A stretch of 64,000 bases of DNA, from NCBI GenBank assembly GCA_003280895.1, contig QCDM01000001.1:1-64000 (forward strand), read 5' to 3'. This document shows, in pieces, positions 6,160-14,244 of this stretch. The position numbers were made by a program, and so were the translations under genes. This DNA is from Prochlorococcus sp. AG-355-I20 (lineage in GTDB: Bacteria > Cyanobacteriota > Cyanobacteriia > PCC-6307 > Cyanobiaceae). The notes under the pieces are model-generated. The model searched no databases and was not told the origin of the DNA. It worked only from the letters and a program-made list of their open reading frames with translations. How positions within the stretch are numbered: the stretch's first letter is position 1; each line of letters starts with the position of its first letter.

Positions 6160-7687
6160 ACTCCAGTTTATTTATGATTGGAGTGGGCTTAGGAAGACTT
6201 GAATTACTTACTAATAATCCCCAACTTAATTGTTGTTTCCAAGGAATTTCTTCTGTGTATATAGAACCAAGTTGCTTATTAATTTTTGTAGATAATTCGG
6301 GCAATAAAGGTATCAATAACAATCCTATTATTCGGGTACTTTCTAAAACGTTATAAATAATTTGTTTAACTAGAGGTAGATTATCTTCATCTTTTATTAA
6401 CAGCCATGGCTGATTATCATTCAAATACAAATTTGTTCTAATTGCTAAGCTAAGGACTTCATTAGCTGCTAGATCTAATTTGTAGTTATCAAAGTTATAA
6501 ATATAGTTTTCGACTGCAATTTTGGCAGAATTCTCTAATTTATTTTCACTTAAAAATTTTTCATTATTTGGCACTTTATTATCAAACCATTTTCTAGACA
6601 TAGATGATGTTCTGTTTAATAAATTACCAATTGTATTAGCTAAGTCATTATTGATAATGTCAACAAATCTTTTATCTTGAAAATCCCCATCATTTCCTAG
6701 TGATATGTCTTTAATGAGGTACCACCTTACAGGATCATTTCCATATTTTGTAAGTAATAAATCAGGGTCGAGTACATTTCCCAAGCTTTTACCCATTTTT
6801 TGCCCCTCTCTTGTAAGAAACCCATGTCCAAAAACCTTTTTAGGAACTTTCATATTGGCAGAAATGAGCATTGCGGGCCAATATACAGCATGGAATCTAA
6901 GAATATCTTTACCAATAAAATGAACATCAGCTGGCCATCCTCCATTAATTGATTTTTCCAATGAATGTTCTGTCGCGTCAGAACTTATGGAACTTACATA
7001 TCCAAGTAAAGCATCAAACCATACATAAAAAGTATGATTATCGTAATCAGGGACTGGAATTCCCCATGAGACATTTGTTCTTGAAATTGAAAAATCCTTT
7101 AGACCTCTAGATACAAAATTTATAATTTCATTTTTTCTTTCTATTGGCTCTATAAAAGAAGGTTCGTTGATTATTTTCTCGATATCTTTTTGATATTTAG
7201 AAAGCCTAAAAAAGAGATTCTCTTCATTTTTCCATTCTAGTTTTTTTTGATGTATGGGACACTTGTATGTTGATGAGTTTTCTGGATTATCCTTAAATTC
7301 TTCACAACCGACACAATACCAACCTTTTTGGACTCCCATATAGATATCATCTGATGCTTTTACTCTTTCATAAAATTCATTAACAACAAATTCATGATTT
7401 TTTGAGCTTGTTCTTATAAATTTGTCAAAGGATATATTCCAATTTTTCCAATTATTAATAAAAACTTCTGAGATTTCATCACAATGTGATTTTGGTTCAA
7501 TACCCTTTTCATAAGCTTTTCTTTGTATTTTCAAACCATGTTCATCAACACCAGTGATGAAAATAACATCTTCACCTGCAAGCCTTTTATACCTAGCTAT
7601 TGAGTCACAAATTATTGTTGTATATACACTTCCTAAATGAGGTTTATCATTAACATAGTATAAAGGTGTAGTAATGACAAAAGTCAT
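6143..7687 (-). CDS. metG: methionyl-tRNA synthetase
   Basis: The 514-residue enzyme charges tRNA-Met with methionine. It shows the class I signatures: a HIGH-like PHLGSVYTT at residues 16-24 and KMGKS at 297-301. The connective domain carries a metal knuckle, C125-x2-C128 and C143-x2-H146. The C-terminus is the anticodon-binding helical bundle (NNDLANTIGNLLNR onwards). The C-terminal EMAP-like dimerisation domain of longer MetG proteins is absent, which is normal for this shorter class. Start at MTFVITTPLYYVN is supported by the conserved first strand. It precedes the LptC-like gene and overlaps it by 17 bases. Confidence 0.96.
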   Translation of the reverse strand: MTFVITTPLYYVNDKPHLGSVYTTIICDSIARYKRLAGEDVIFITGVDEHGLKIQRKAYEKGIEPKSHCDEISEVFINNWKNWNISFDKFIRTSSKNHEFVVNEFYERVKASDDIYMGVQKGWYCVGCEEFKDNPENSSTYKCPIHQKKLEWKNEENLFFRLSKYQKDIEKIINEPSFIEPIERKNEIINFVSRGLKDFSISRTNVSWGIPVPDYDNHTFYVWFDALLGYVSSISSDATEHSLEKSINGGWPADVHFIGKDILRFHAVYWPAMLISANMKVPKKVFGHGFLTREGQKMGKSLGNVLDPDLLLTKYGNDPVRWYLIKDISLGNDGDFQDKRFVDIINNDLANTIGNLLNRTSSMSRKWFDNKVPNNEKFLSENKLENSAKIAVENYIYNFDNYKLDLAANEVLSLAIRTNLYLNDNQPWLLIKDEDNLPLVKQIIYNVLESTRIIGLLLIPLLPELSTKINKQLGSIYTEEIPWKQQLSWGLLVSNSSLPKPTPIINKLEYEQHL

Positions 7688-7755
7688 AAAGCTTTTTTAT
7701 TAATTCTAACAGATATTTTTTAAACTATTAACAACCTATTTTATTTATTATCTTA

Positions 7756-8940
7756 TTAATAAATAAACTCTAAAAGATTACCATCATTTATAATATATTT
7801 AACTTTATATATTTTATTAATATATATTTCTATTGATATAAAAAGAGTAATAAGTATTTCTAGTGAATAATCTGGAAAATAAACTAAAGCAATATTTTTT
7901 TTTTGATTAATCCACCTAACGAATATTATTTTATAAAAAGGTTTTTTTTCATTCTTAAAAAATAAAGATAAATACTTAAATTTATCATTTTTAAATATAT
8001 TATTATTCTCTGATTGTCTATTTTTTGAATAATCTATAATCTTAGAGACTGAATCTTTACTTAGAACTTCGTAATTGTTAATTTTATTATAGACTTGCCT
8101 TTGTATAATTAAATCAAGATATCTTCTCAATGGTGATGTACATTGTACATACATTTTAAGGCCTAATGATTCATGGATTCCTGGCTTAGTAGTTATATAA
8201 CTTCTTCCCATATATTGTTTTAATATTATATACTTAATATCACTATCATTGTATCTATTAAGTATTTCTGAAGGATTGCAGTTTATTTTTTGAATCCTAA
8301 ATGCAGCCGCTAAATCATATTTATCTATAAATAAGCTAGTTACATAACCCATTAATATCATTGATTCTGCAACTATAATTTGTGATATTGTCTTCTCTAA
8401 TTTCGTTAGCATAATCTTATCCTCATATAATTTAATTTTATTATTAGGACTTTCAAAAATAATTGCTCCTTGTTGCTTTCTGAATGTAATACTTTTTTCT
8501 AATAAATTTTTTATCTCAATTAATTCTGTTTCTTCTTTAGGTTCTATTTCTAATATTTCATTTGCATCTTCATATGTTAATTGATATTTTGGTTTTATTA
8601 TTGCTTCAGTTATTTCATATTTATTTATTGATCCATCTTCATTGAATTCAATTACTGCACTAATAGTTTCTGAAACTTTATTTTGAGCTAGATTTGCCTT
8701 TTCAAGAATATCCTTAGGAAGCATTGGGACATATTGATCAATTAAATATAAACTGCTATTTCTCTTTCTTGCATTTAAATCAATACTAGAGTCATGCAAA
8801 AAGAGTTTGCATGGATTACTAATATGTATCCATAAATTTTTTTTATTTCCTTCTTTTATTTCTAATGAAATAGCGTCATCAACCTCATGTGGATCATCCG
8901 AGTCAATAATATATGTTTTTAAATTAGTTAAATCTTTCAA
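7756..8940 (-). CDS. short RNase II/R family exoribonuclease (RNB domain)
   Basis: The 394-residue protein is little more than an RNB catalytic domain. It starts directly with the metal site I-D13-S-D-D-P-H-E19-V-D21-D22-A-I, and later has the conserved CTSPLRRYLDLIIQRQ that binds RNA near the active site. The N-terminal cold-shock domains of RNase II (about 640 residues) are missing. The C-terminal tail has only a weak beta-rich region that might be a reduced S1 domain. By alignment of the motif to E. coli RNase II, the second of the four metal aspartates (D207) is glutamate here, while D201, D209 and D210 are kept. It should degrade RNA 3' to 5', but the reduced architecture leaves specificity open. 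It lies downstream of rpsR. Confidence 0.8.
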   Translation of the reverse strand: MKDLTNLKTYIIDSDDPHEVDDAISLEIKEGNKKNLWIHISNPCKLFLHDSSIDLNARKRNSSLYLIDQYVPMLPKDILEKANLAQNKVSETISAVIEFNEDGSINKYEITEAIIKPKYQLTYEDANEILEIEPKEETELIEIKNLLEKSITFRKQQGAIIFESPNNKIKLYEDKIMLTKLEKTISQIIVAESMILMGYVTSLFIDKYDLAAAFRIQKINCNPSEILNRYNDSDIKYIILKQYMGRSYITTKPGIHESLGLKMYVQCTSPLRRYLDLIIQRQVYNKINNYEVLSKDSVSKIIDYSKNRQSENNNIFKNDKFKYLSLFFKNEKKPFYKIIFVRWINQKKNIALVYFPDYSLEILITLFISIEIYINKIYKVKYIINDGNLLEFIY

Positions 8941-8985
8941 ATATTTGAGATATTAATTATCGTGCCAACTATATTCAATATGAAA

Positions 8986-9207
8986 TTATCCTTCAGGATT
9001 TACGAAGGGTAAGAGAGCTACAATTCTAGCTCTTTTAACAGCTAATGTAAGATCTCTTTGTTGCTTAGATGTCAAACCTGTCATCCTTCTTGGTAGGATT
9101 TTGCCTCTCTCTGTAATGAACTTTTTTAGTAGTTCTACATCTTTATAGTCAATAGGATCTCCAGGTTTGATAGGTGATAATTGCTTTTTAAAAATTGAAT
9201 TAGACAT
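8986..9207 (-). CDS. rpsR: 30S ribosomal protein S18
   Basis: The 73-residue protein carries the S18 core: [22 protein letters not shown] followed by [19 protein letters not shown] and the terminal ALLPFV. It is part of the platform of the small ribosomal subunit. It lies 17 bases after rpmG on the same strand, an arrangement common in cyanobacteria and chloroplasts, and is followed by the RNase II-like gene. Confidence 0.97.
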   Translation of the reverse strand: MSNSIFKKQLSPIKPGDPIDYKDVELLKKFITERGKILPRRMTGLTSKQQRDLTLAVKRARIVALLPFVNPEG

Positions 9208-9224
9208 GATTTAATTTGATTTGA

Positions 9225-9419
9225 TTACTTAATTTCTTTATGAATTGTCATTCTGTTTAAATGAGGATTAAACTTTTTTAGTTCTAATCTTTCGGTTGTA
9301 TTTCTACGATTCTTTTCAGTAGTATATCTTGATACACCATTTGATCTCTTGGGATCTGTGCTCGTCCTAGCTTCAGTACATTCCAGGGTCACTACAACTC
9401 TTGTCCCTTTTTTTGCCAT
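9225..9419 (-). CDS. rpmG: 50S ribosomal protein L33
   Basis: The start chosen is the ATG at complement 9417-9419 ([17 protein letters not shown]), giving 64 residues, the normal length. An upstream in-frame ATG at 9467 would add 16 residues not found in the family. The protein has the bacterial/chloroplast L33 pattern [10 protein letters not shown]...[22 protein letters not shown]. The usual paired zinc cysteines are absent here except for one, as in the zinc-free type. It heads the rpmG-rpsR-RNase transcript. Confidence 0.96.
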   Translation of the reverse strand: MAKKGTRVVVTLECTEARTSTDPKRSNGVSRYTTEKNRRNTTERLELKKFNPHLNRMTIHKEIK

Positions 9420-9520
9420 TTTAATTAATACTTTATTGTATAATTTTCTATTGTACATCTTCAACAAACTTTTTTGAAGATATACTTATTTCTTTTATCA
9501 TCAATGATTAAAAAATATAT

Positions 9521-11965
9521 ATGAAAGTTTCTCAAAATTGGTTGAAAAATTTAGTAGAAATTACTTCTACTCCTGAAGATCTCTCTGAGAAATTGTCTAT
9601 TGGTGGATTTGAGGTTGAATCATTAGAAGATTGTTCAGAAAATGTAAATGGTGTTGTTTTAGGTAAGGTATTATCTGTTTTAAAACACGAGGGATCTGAC
9701 AAACTTTCAATTTGCCAAGTCGATATTGGTAATTCAAACAATTTACAAATTATCTGTGGTGCGCGCAATGTTAAACCAAATATTTTTGTTTATGTTGCTA
9801 CTGTGGGTGCGAAATTAAATGCAGTTGATTTAACTATTAAAAGAAGTGAAATTAGAGGTGTCATGAGTGAAGGAATGATATGTTCAATGCAGGAATTGGG
9901 TTTAGAGGACTCCAGCGAAGGGATAGAGATCATAGATGAAGATTTAGCCCTAAAACATCAATTGGGCACTCCAGCGTCAGACTTGCTTCAATTAAATGAT
10001 TTTATATATGATTTAGCCATTACAGCTAATAGACCTGACGGAATGTCTGTAGTAGGTATAGCCCGTGAAATTTCTGCCCTTTTAGAATCCACCTTAAATT
10101 TTCCAGTATTAAAACATAAATACAATATTCATTTACTTAAGGAAATTAAACTATGTCCAGAGGCTATAGAATCTAACTGCATTTATACAATAAGCTGTAT
10201 TGATGGAGTAAATGGAGAGAAATTATCGCCAAATTGGCTTAAAGACCGTATAGAAAAATCAGGTATAAAATCTATTAATCTTCTAGTTGATTTGACAAAT
10301 TATATTCTTTTAGAACAAGGTCAACCTTTGCATGCGTTTGATAAAGATAAATTGTCAAACTTAATAGGTAAGGAAGTTTCTCCCGAAGATTTCTCTGTAA
10401 GAAAAGGCAAAGATAACGAAAGCCTTATTTGCTTAGATGGTAATGAATATGACTTAAATGACAATATCACAGTTATTACTTGTTGCGATAAACCGGTAGC
10501 TATTGCTGGGGTGATAGGCGGTTTAGAGACTTCTGTAAGTGATACTACCTCATCTATTTACCTTGAAGGTGCCGTTTTTAATCCAGTTACTATAAGAAAA
10601 TCTTCAAGGGCGGTTGGCATTAGAACAGAATCTAGCAGCAGGTATGAAAAAGGAATTTCATCAAAAAGTACAATAAGTGCAGTAACAAGGGCAATTAATA
10701 TTTTAGAAGAATATTTTTCTATTAATTCACCAATCATAAATACTTCCAATTTAATAAGTAATGAGGATATTTTTATTAAACTACGGAGAAATCGAATACA
10801 TAAGATTCTTGGTCCATTAATAATTAATGATCAATTTGAAAAAAGAAATTTATCTGATAATGAAATAGTGGATAAATTAACACTCATAGGTTCTATTTTA
10901 AAGAATAAAAAATATGGATGGGATGTAGCAGTAATTCCTAATAGATCACATGATTTAACAAGAGAAATAGATTTAATTGAAGAAATTGCGAGATTAATAG
11001 GGTACGACAGATTTGACTTAAAACTTCCTAATCCTATTAAGCCTGGAAAATTGTCATTAGAACAGTTGGCATTGAGAAAAGTAAAAAATGGTTTTATAGA
11101 AAATGGTTTTAACGAGGTACTAAGTTACTCTCTTGTTCCTGAGGATAATGAAGAACTTATAAAGATTTCTAATCCTTTGTTATTAGAAACGAGCTGTCTT
11201 AGAGATAATATTTGGAAAGAACATTTGGAGATAATTAACCGTAATATAAAAGCTGGACAAGCAAGTTGTTATATTTTTGAAATTGGAAATGTTTTTCAAA
11301 AGAAAACTGAGTTTATTCAAGAAGAAGTTCTGAATGGTGCGATTTATGGAAATAAAAAATTTGGAAAATGGATAAATTCGGGTAAGGATAACGATCTAAA
11401 TTATTATCAAGCCAGAGGAAAATTAAAGGAGGCTTTATCATCTTTGAACATAAAAATTGAGGATAAACCTACTGATTCAATTAATTTTCTTCATCCAGGA
11501 AGAGCTGCGAAATTATTTATTGAAGGGAAAGATGCAGGTTATTTTGGTGAAATACATCCCAAACTAATATTAGAAAAGAAGTCATTAAAAAAAGTTTATT
11601 TATTTAACATAAATGTTTCTAAACTCTTGGGAGCTAGTACAAGAAAAAATAAATGGATTCCAATATATAAGCACTATCCAATAGTTCCAAAAATGGAAAG
11701 GGATATTAATTTTGTTTTCAGTAAGAAATTTTTAATTAGCGAAATAAAATCACAGATAAGAAAAACAGGAAAAAATCTCTTAGAGGATGTAGATTTACTT
11801 GATGTATTTGAAGATGCTAAATTTGGAGATAATCATATAAGTTATACTTTTAGATTATCTTATAGAGATAAAGATAAAACATTATTGGAGTCGGACATTA
11901 AATCAATACATTCAAATATCATTTCTAATGTTGAAAAATATTTTAATACTAAATTGAGGGTTTAA
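9521..11965 (+). CDS. pheT: phenylalanyl-tRNA synthetase beta subunit
   Basis: The 814-residue subunit has an N-terminal tRNA-binding (EMAP-like) domain at about 40-150, the B3/B4 editing region, a B5 domain near 420-500, the inactive synthetase-like B6/B7 core, and a C-terminal ferredoxin-fold anticodon-binding domain (FKYPIVPKMERDINFV-like segment near 730 to the end). With PheS it forms the (alpha-beta)2 enzyme; pheS is not in the window, as is usual in cyanobacteria where the two are unlinked. It is divergent from rpmG-rpsR. The repeat-like sequence starting at 11976 lies directly downstream. Confidence 0.96.
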   Translation: MKVSQNWLKNLVEITSTPEDLSEKLSIGGFEVESLEDCSENVNGVVLGKVLSVLKHEGSDKLSICQVDIGNSNNLQIICGARNVKPNIFVYVATVGAKLNAVDLTIKRSEIRGVMSEGMICSMQELGLEDSSEGIEIIDEDLALKHQLGTPASDLLQLNDFIYDLAITANRPDGMSVVGIAREISALLESTLNFPVLKHKYNIHLLKEIKLCPEAIESNCIYTISCIDGVNGEKLSPNWLKDRIEKSGIKSINLLVDLTNYILLEQGQPLHAFDKDKLSNLIGKEVSPEDFSVRKGKDNESLICLDGNEYDLNDNITVITCCDKPVAIAGVIGGLETSVSDTTSSIYLEGAVFNPVTIRKSSRAVGIRTESSSRYEKGISSKSTISAVTRAINILEEYFSINSPIINTSNLISNEDIFIKLRRNRIHKILGPLIINDQFEKRNLSDNEIVDKLTLIGSILKNKKYGWDVAVIPNRSHDLTREIDLIEEIARLIGYDRFDLKLPNPIKPGKLSLEQLALRKVKNGFIENGFNEVLSYSLVPEDNEELIKISNPLLLETSCLRDNIWKEHLEIINRNIKAGQASCYIFEIGNVFQKKTEFIQEEVLNGAIYGNKKFGKWINSGKDNDLNYYQARGKLKEALSSLNIKIEDKPTDSINFLHPGRAAKLFIEGKDAGYFGEIHPKLILEKKSLKKVYLFNINVSKLLGASTRKNKWIPIYKHYPIVPKMERDINFVFSKKFLISEIKSQIRKTGKNLLEDVDLLDVFEDAKFGDNHISYTFRLSYRDKDKTLLESDIKSIHSNIISNVEKYFNTKLRV

Positions 11966-11975
11966 TTGTATTGCT

Positions 11976-12024
11976 AGTCTCATATAAGACTATATACTAG
12001 TCTACATATAATTCTTATATAAGA
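11976..12024. repeat. outlying fragment of the palindromic repeat
   Basis: A near-perfect 16-bp palindrome (AGTCTCATATAAGACT, 11976-11991, one mismatched pair) is followed by ACTAGT and by a perfect 12-bp palindrome TCTTATATAAGA (12013-12024). The same core opens each unit of the array at 12516-12909, on the other side of the gene at 12059. Confidence 0.65.
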
Positions 12025-12058
12025 TAGATAATAATCCTATAAAACTAATTAATGTTGT

Positions 12059-12319
12059 ATGATAATCCATATGATCAATCTGCTTTCTCTACTTCTTTCT
12101 TCAGTGTTGTGGGTACAAGTTCCTCAGTGGTCAGATGACTGGTCAAAATGTGCTGTAGACATACCAGATGCTTCATGTCATTGGTATATAACAGCACCAG
12201 ATAATACCTTTGGAGAAGGATTTGATTGGGCTAGCGCCCCTTGGTTTGATGCTAACGGATTAAGCGATGTCCCTAGTATTGATAAACAAACTGCCATTGA
12301 AAAACTTCAATCTAAGTAG
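12059..12319 (+). CDS. small exported protein, unknown
   Basis: The 86-residue protein begins with a hydrophobic segment (INLLSLLLSSVLWVQVPQ) resembling a short signal peptide or anchor, then a polar, Trp- and Asp-rich region with WSDDWSKCAVDIPDASCHWY and two cysteines 13 residues apart that could form a disulfide. An alternative in-frame start is the ATG at 12071 (MINLLS), which removes four residues and may be the true one. The composition is unlike that of the AT-rich surroundings and reads as a real conserved protein, but I do not recognise a family. It sits isolated between pheT and the repeat array, with repeat sequence on both sides. A hairpin (12320-12338) follows at once. Confidence 0.65.
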   Translation: MIIHMINLLSLLLSSVLWVQVPQWSDDWSKCAVDIPDASCHWYITAPDNTFGEGFDWASAPWFDANGLSDVPSIDKQTAIEKLQSK

Positions 12320-12338
12320 TACTGTCTTTAAGGCAGTA
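12320..12338. other. hairpin directly after the 86-aa gene
   Basis: TACTGTCTT and AAGGCAGTA form a nine-position inverted repeat (one G-T) immediately after the TAG stop. No T-run follows on either strand, so it is not a classical intrinsic terminator, but it could stabilise the 3' end of the message. Confidence 0.4.
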
Positions 12339-12515
12339 CGGCAAAACATTAAAACCACTGATATCAAGACTTTTTAAACGTTATTAATTTCTTGGACATT
12401 GAAAGGACATAATTTGTTGATTTATTATTCAATTTTTAATTTTCCCAGGTAATAAACAGTCTAATTATGAACAATCCAAATTGATAAACTAATATATCTT
12501 AAATATCTTATTTGT

Positions 12516-12909
12516 GACTATATAATAGACTTATAATAAGTCTTATATAAGAAGTACTATACAAAGAGTTCTATTCTCTAAAAGTACATTCTATTTTTAT
12601 TTCTATTATACATAATTATTGATTCAATATACTTGAAAATAATATTTGGCAAAATTAGAAATTTTATTAGCGGCTATCTTATATAAGACTATTAAATAGA
12701 CTTATAATAAGTCTCATATTAGAAGCACTATACAAGAAATTTTTATTCTTTAAAAGTATATTCTATTTTTATTTCATTTATACATAATTATTGATTCAAC
12801 ATATTTGAATTATGATAATTCACAAAAATTAGAAATTTTATTAGCGGCTATCTTATATAAGACTATTAAATAGACTTAATATTAGTCTTATATGAGAATT
12901 AGTATACTA
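12516..12909. repeat. tandem repeat array, 171-174 bp units with nested palindromes
   Basis: Units begin at GACTA at 12516, 12687 and 12861, so periods are 171 and 174 bp; the third unit is partial and runs into the stop of the RHH/J-domain gene. Units 1 and 2 are clearly alike through their length (for example ATACATAATTATTGATTCAA and TTATTAGCGGCTATCTTATA in both). Each junction holds TCTTATATAAGA (12541-12552, 12677-12688, 12851-12862) and AGACTTATAATAAGTCT (12527-12543, 12698-12714), a perfect odd palindrome; in unit 3 it becomes AGACTTAATATTAGTCT (12872-12888). Unit 3 also has perfect 11-bp arms ATATAAGACTA / TAGTCTTATAT (12855-12865, 12883-12893). No open frame is present between 12320 and 12906. 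Confidence 0.85.
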
Positions 12910-13917
12910 TTTTCTATATAGATTTTTTAGCAATTGATACGCTTCATTTAATTTTCTCATTTGATCTGTTGATCCTCCAGCATCTGGATGCGTCTCTAAG
13001 GCTATTGATTTATATGCCTCCCTAATTTTACGGAACGTATGAGCGGATCCTGCGGATGTTGATAAATTCAATAATTTAAGTGCTCCATGTACAGTCATTG
13101 TTGAGTCCAAAGTTTCAAATGAATTTGATCTATTATTTCGCTTAAATCTACTTATAAATCTTCTCATAAGTGTTGGTATTCTATTTATCAGGTCTGATGT
13201 AGCAAAAGGGTCTTCTAAAACGCCAATCATTAATAAAACAATTTCAAGGGATGGATTTTTCTTTATCCAAAATGGGCATAATTCTGACATTAATTTATTG
13301 GCTGCACTCCACGTAAAGGGTAGATTTTCAGTTCCATCAAGATTTGGCCATATATCCCTTTCAAACCAATCCATCGAAGCTTCTACTACATGATCATTAG
13401 GAACTGATCCATATAAGGTTTTCCAATGACTAATTAACTCAATTCGACATTTTATTAATTCAGTTTCTTTAATTGTATTAATTTGAATATCATTAATATT
13501 CTCCTTTAATTTTTCACTATTAATACTTCTTCTTAGATTCCTTACTTTTTTTTCAACAAAATTGGGAAGGCTTATGTTTAAGTTGGCTTTTTCTTTAGAT
13601 TGATTGTTATTATTAAATCTTTTATTCAAAGATATCTCATTAACTTCTTTTTTTACGTTTGATTTAATTAATACCAATGCAGTATCTTCATCAATATTTA
13701 AATTTTCTTTATTATTATTCTCGTTAAAGTCTAATTCTTGTTGTTGGTTCTTAGGTAGTAAATCATCTTCTTGAAGAAGTTCTTTAAGTATCTTTTCTAT
13801 TACAGGCCCTCTTGCTCTAAATCCCCACTCTTTTCGTAATTGATCAAACCTGGAAATTAGTTCCTCCGGTAAGTCAACTGAAATTCTTTTTGTATTTGAA
13901 TTTTCAGGAATATTCAA
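12907..13917 (-). CDS. ribbon-helix-helix / J-domain fusion protein
   Basis: The 336-residue protein joins two recognisable ends. Residues about 8-50 (KRISVDLPEELISRFDQLRK, then a turn with GFRARG and the helix PVIEKILKELLQE) fit an RHH DNA-binding fold. Residues about 265-336 are a J-domain: GALKLLNLS, a helix with FRKIREAYKSIALETHPD and the diagnostic H310-P311-D312, then GG-STDQMRKLNEAYQLL. Between them is an Asn/Lys-rich linker (about 55-150) and a helical domain with several Trp residues (about 155-255). A J-domain recruits and activates an Hsp70. The stop codon lies inside the palindrome TAGTATACTA (12900-12909) at the edge of the tandem repeat array. I infer a DNA-binding protein whose activity or assembly is remodelled by DnaK, possibly acting on the repeats. 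A plain transcription factor is the alternative. Confidence 0.72.
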   Translation of the reverse strand: MNIPENSNTKRISVDLPEELISRFDQLRKEWGFRARGPVIEKILKELLQEDDLLPKNQQQELDFNENNNKENLNIDEDTALVLIKSNVKKEVNEISLNKRFNNNNQSKEKANLNISLPNFVEKKVRNLRRSINSEKLKENINDIQINTIKETELIKCRIELISHWKTLYGSVPNDHVVEASMDWFERDIWPNLDGTENLPFTWSAANKLMSELCPFWIKKNPSLEIVLLMIGVLEDPFATSDLINRIPTLMRRFISRFKRNNRSNSFETLDSTMTVHGALKLLNLSTSAGSAHTFRKIREAYKSIALETHPDAGGSTDQMRKLNEAYQLLKNLYRK

Positions 13918-13934
13918 TAATATTTTGTTGAATA

Positions 13935-13981
13935 GTATGGAATTTATTTAATTTTATTCAAAAAAAATTGAAAGTCCATAC
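13935..13981. promoter_or_regulatory. inverted repeat upstream of the RHH/J gene
   Basis: GTATGGA (13935-13941) and TCCATAC (13975-13981) are exact inverted copies 33 bases apart, just upstream of the ATG at 13917. This could be an operator for self-control by the RHH protein or a loop in the leader. Seven-base arms in AT-rich DNA are only weak evidence. Confidence 0.25.
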
Positions 13982-14061
13982 GAAATATTGTTTTTAAATT
14001 AAAACCAATTTATTTTTATGTCACAAGTCAATTAAGTGTCTATTTATAATAAAAGTAAAAA

Positions 14062-14241
14062 ATGATTAATTGTTATTTCAAGTCATCTAAAGAAAAAAAG
14101 AGTTTTTATCAACATAAGAAATTAGAAATGCTCAATTATATTAAGGACTCACTTGAACGTAAAATTGCCTCAGTAACGGCATCTATAGAAGTTCTAGAAA
14201 ACCAAATAAACAGGGATAAGGAAGTTGAAGTAATTAACTAG
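14062..14241 (+). CDS. small coiled-coil protein (59 aa)
   Basis: The frame runs from ATG at 14062 to TAG at 14239-14241 and gives 59 residues. After a basic N-terminus, the part from a second Met (MLNYIKDSLERKIASVTASI, about residue 23) to the end forms a heptad pattern (I/L/V at a and d positions: YIKDSLERKIASVTASIEVLENQI), so a short coiled coil is likely. The internal Met may be the real start, giving 37 residues. It is convergent with the Ap4A phosphorylase gene, whose stop is three bases away. Function unknown. Confidence 0.5.
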   Translation: MINCYFKSSKEKKSFYQHKKLEMLNYIKDSLERKIASVTASIEVLENQINRDKEVEVIN

Positions 14242-14244
14242 TAT

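Noticed and set aside
6123..6356. Plus-strand frame across the metG end
   Set aside because: It is antisense to metG and the LptC-like gene and its translation has no protein-like features.
12516..12909. CRISPR array
   Set aside because: The units are 171-174 bp with no short direct repeats separated by unique spacers, and no cas gene is near.
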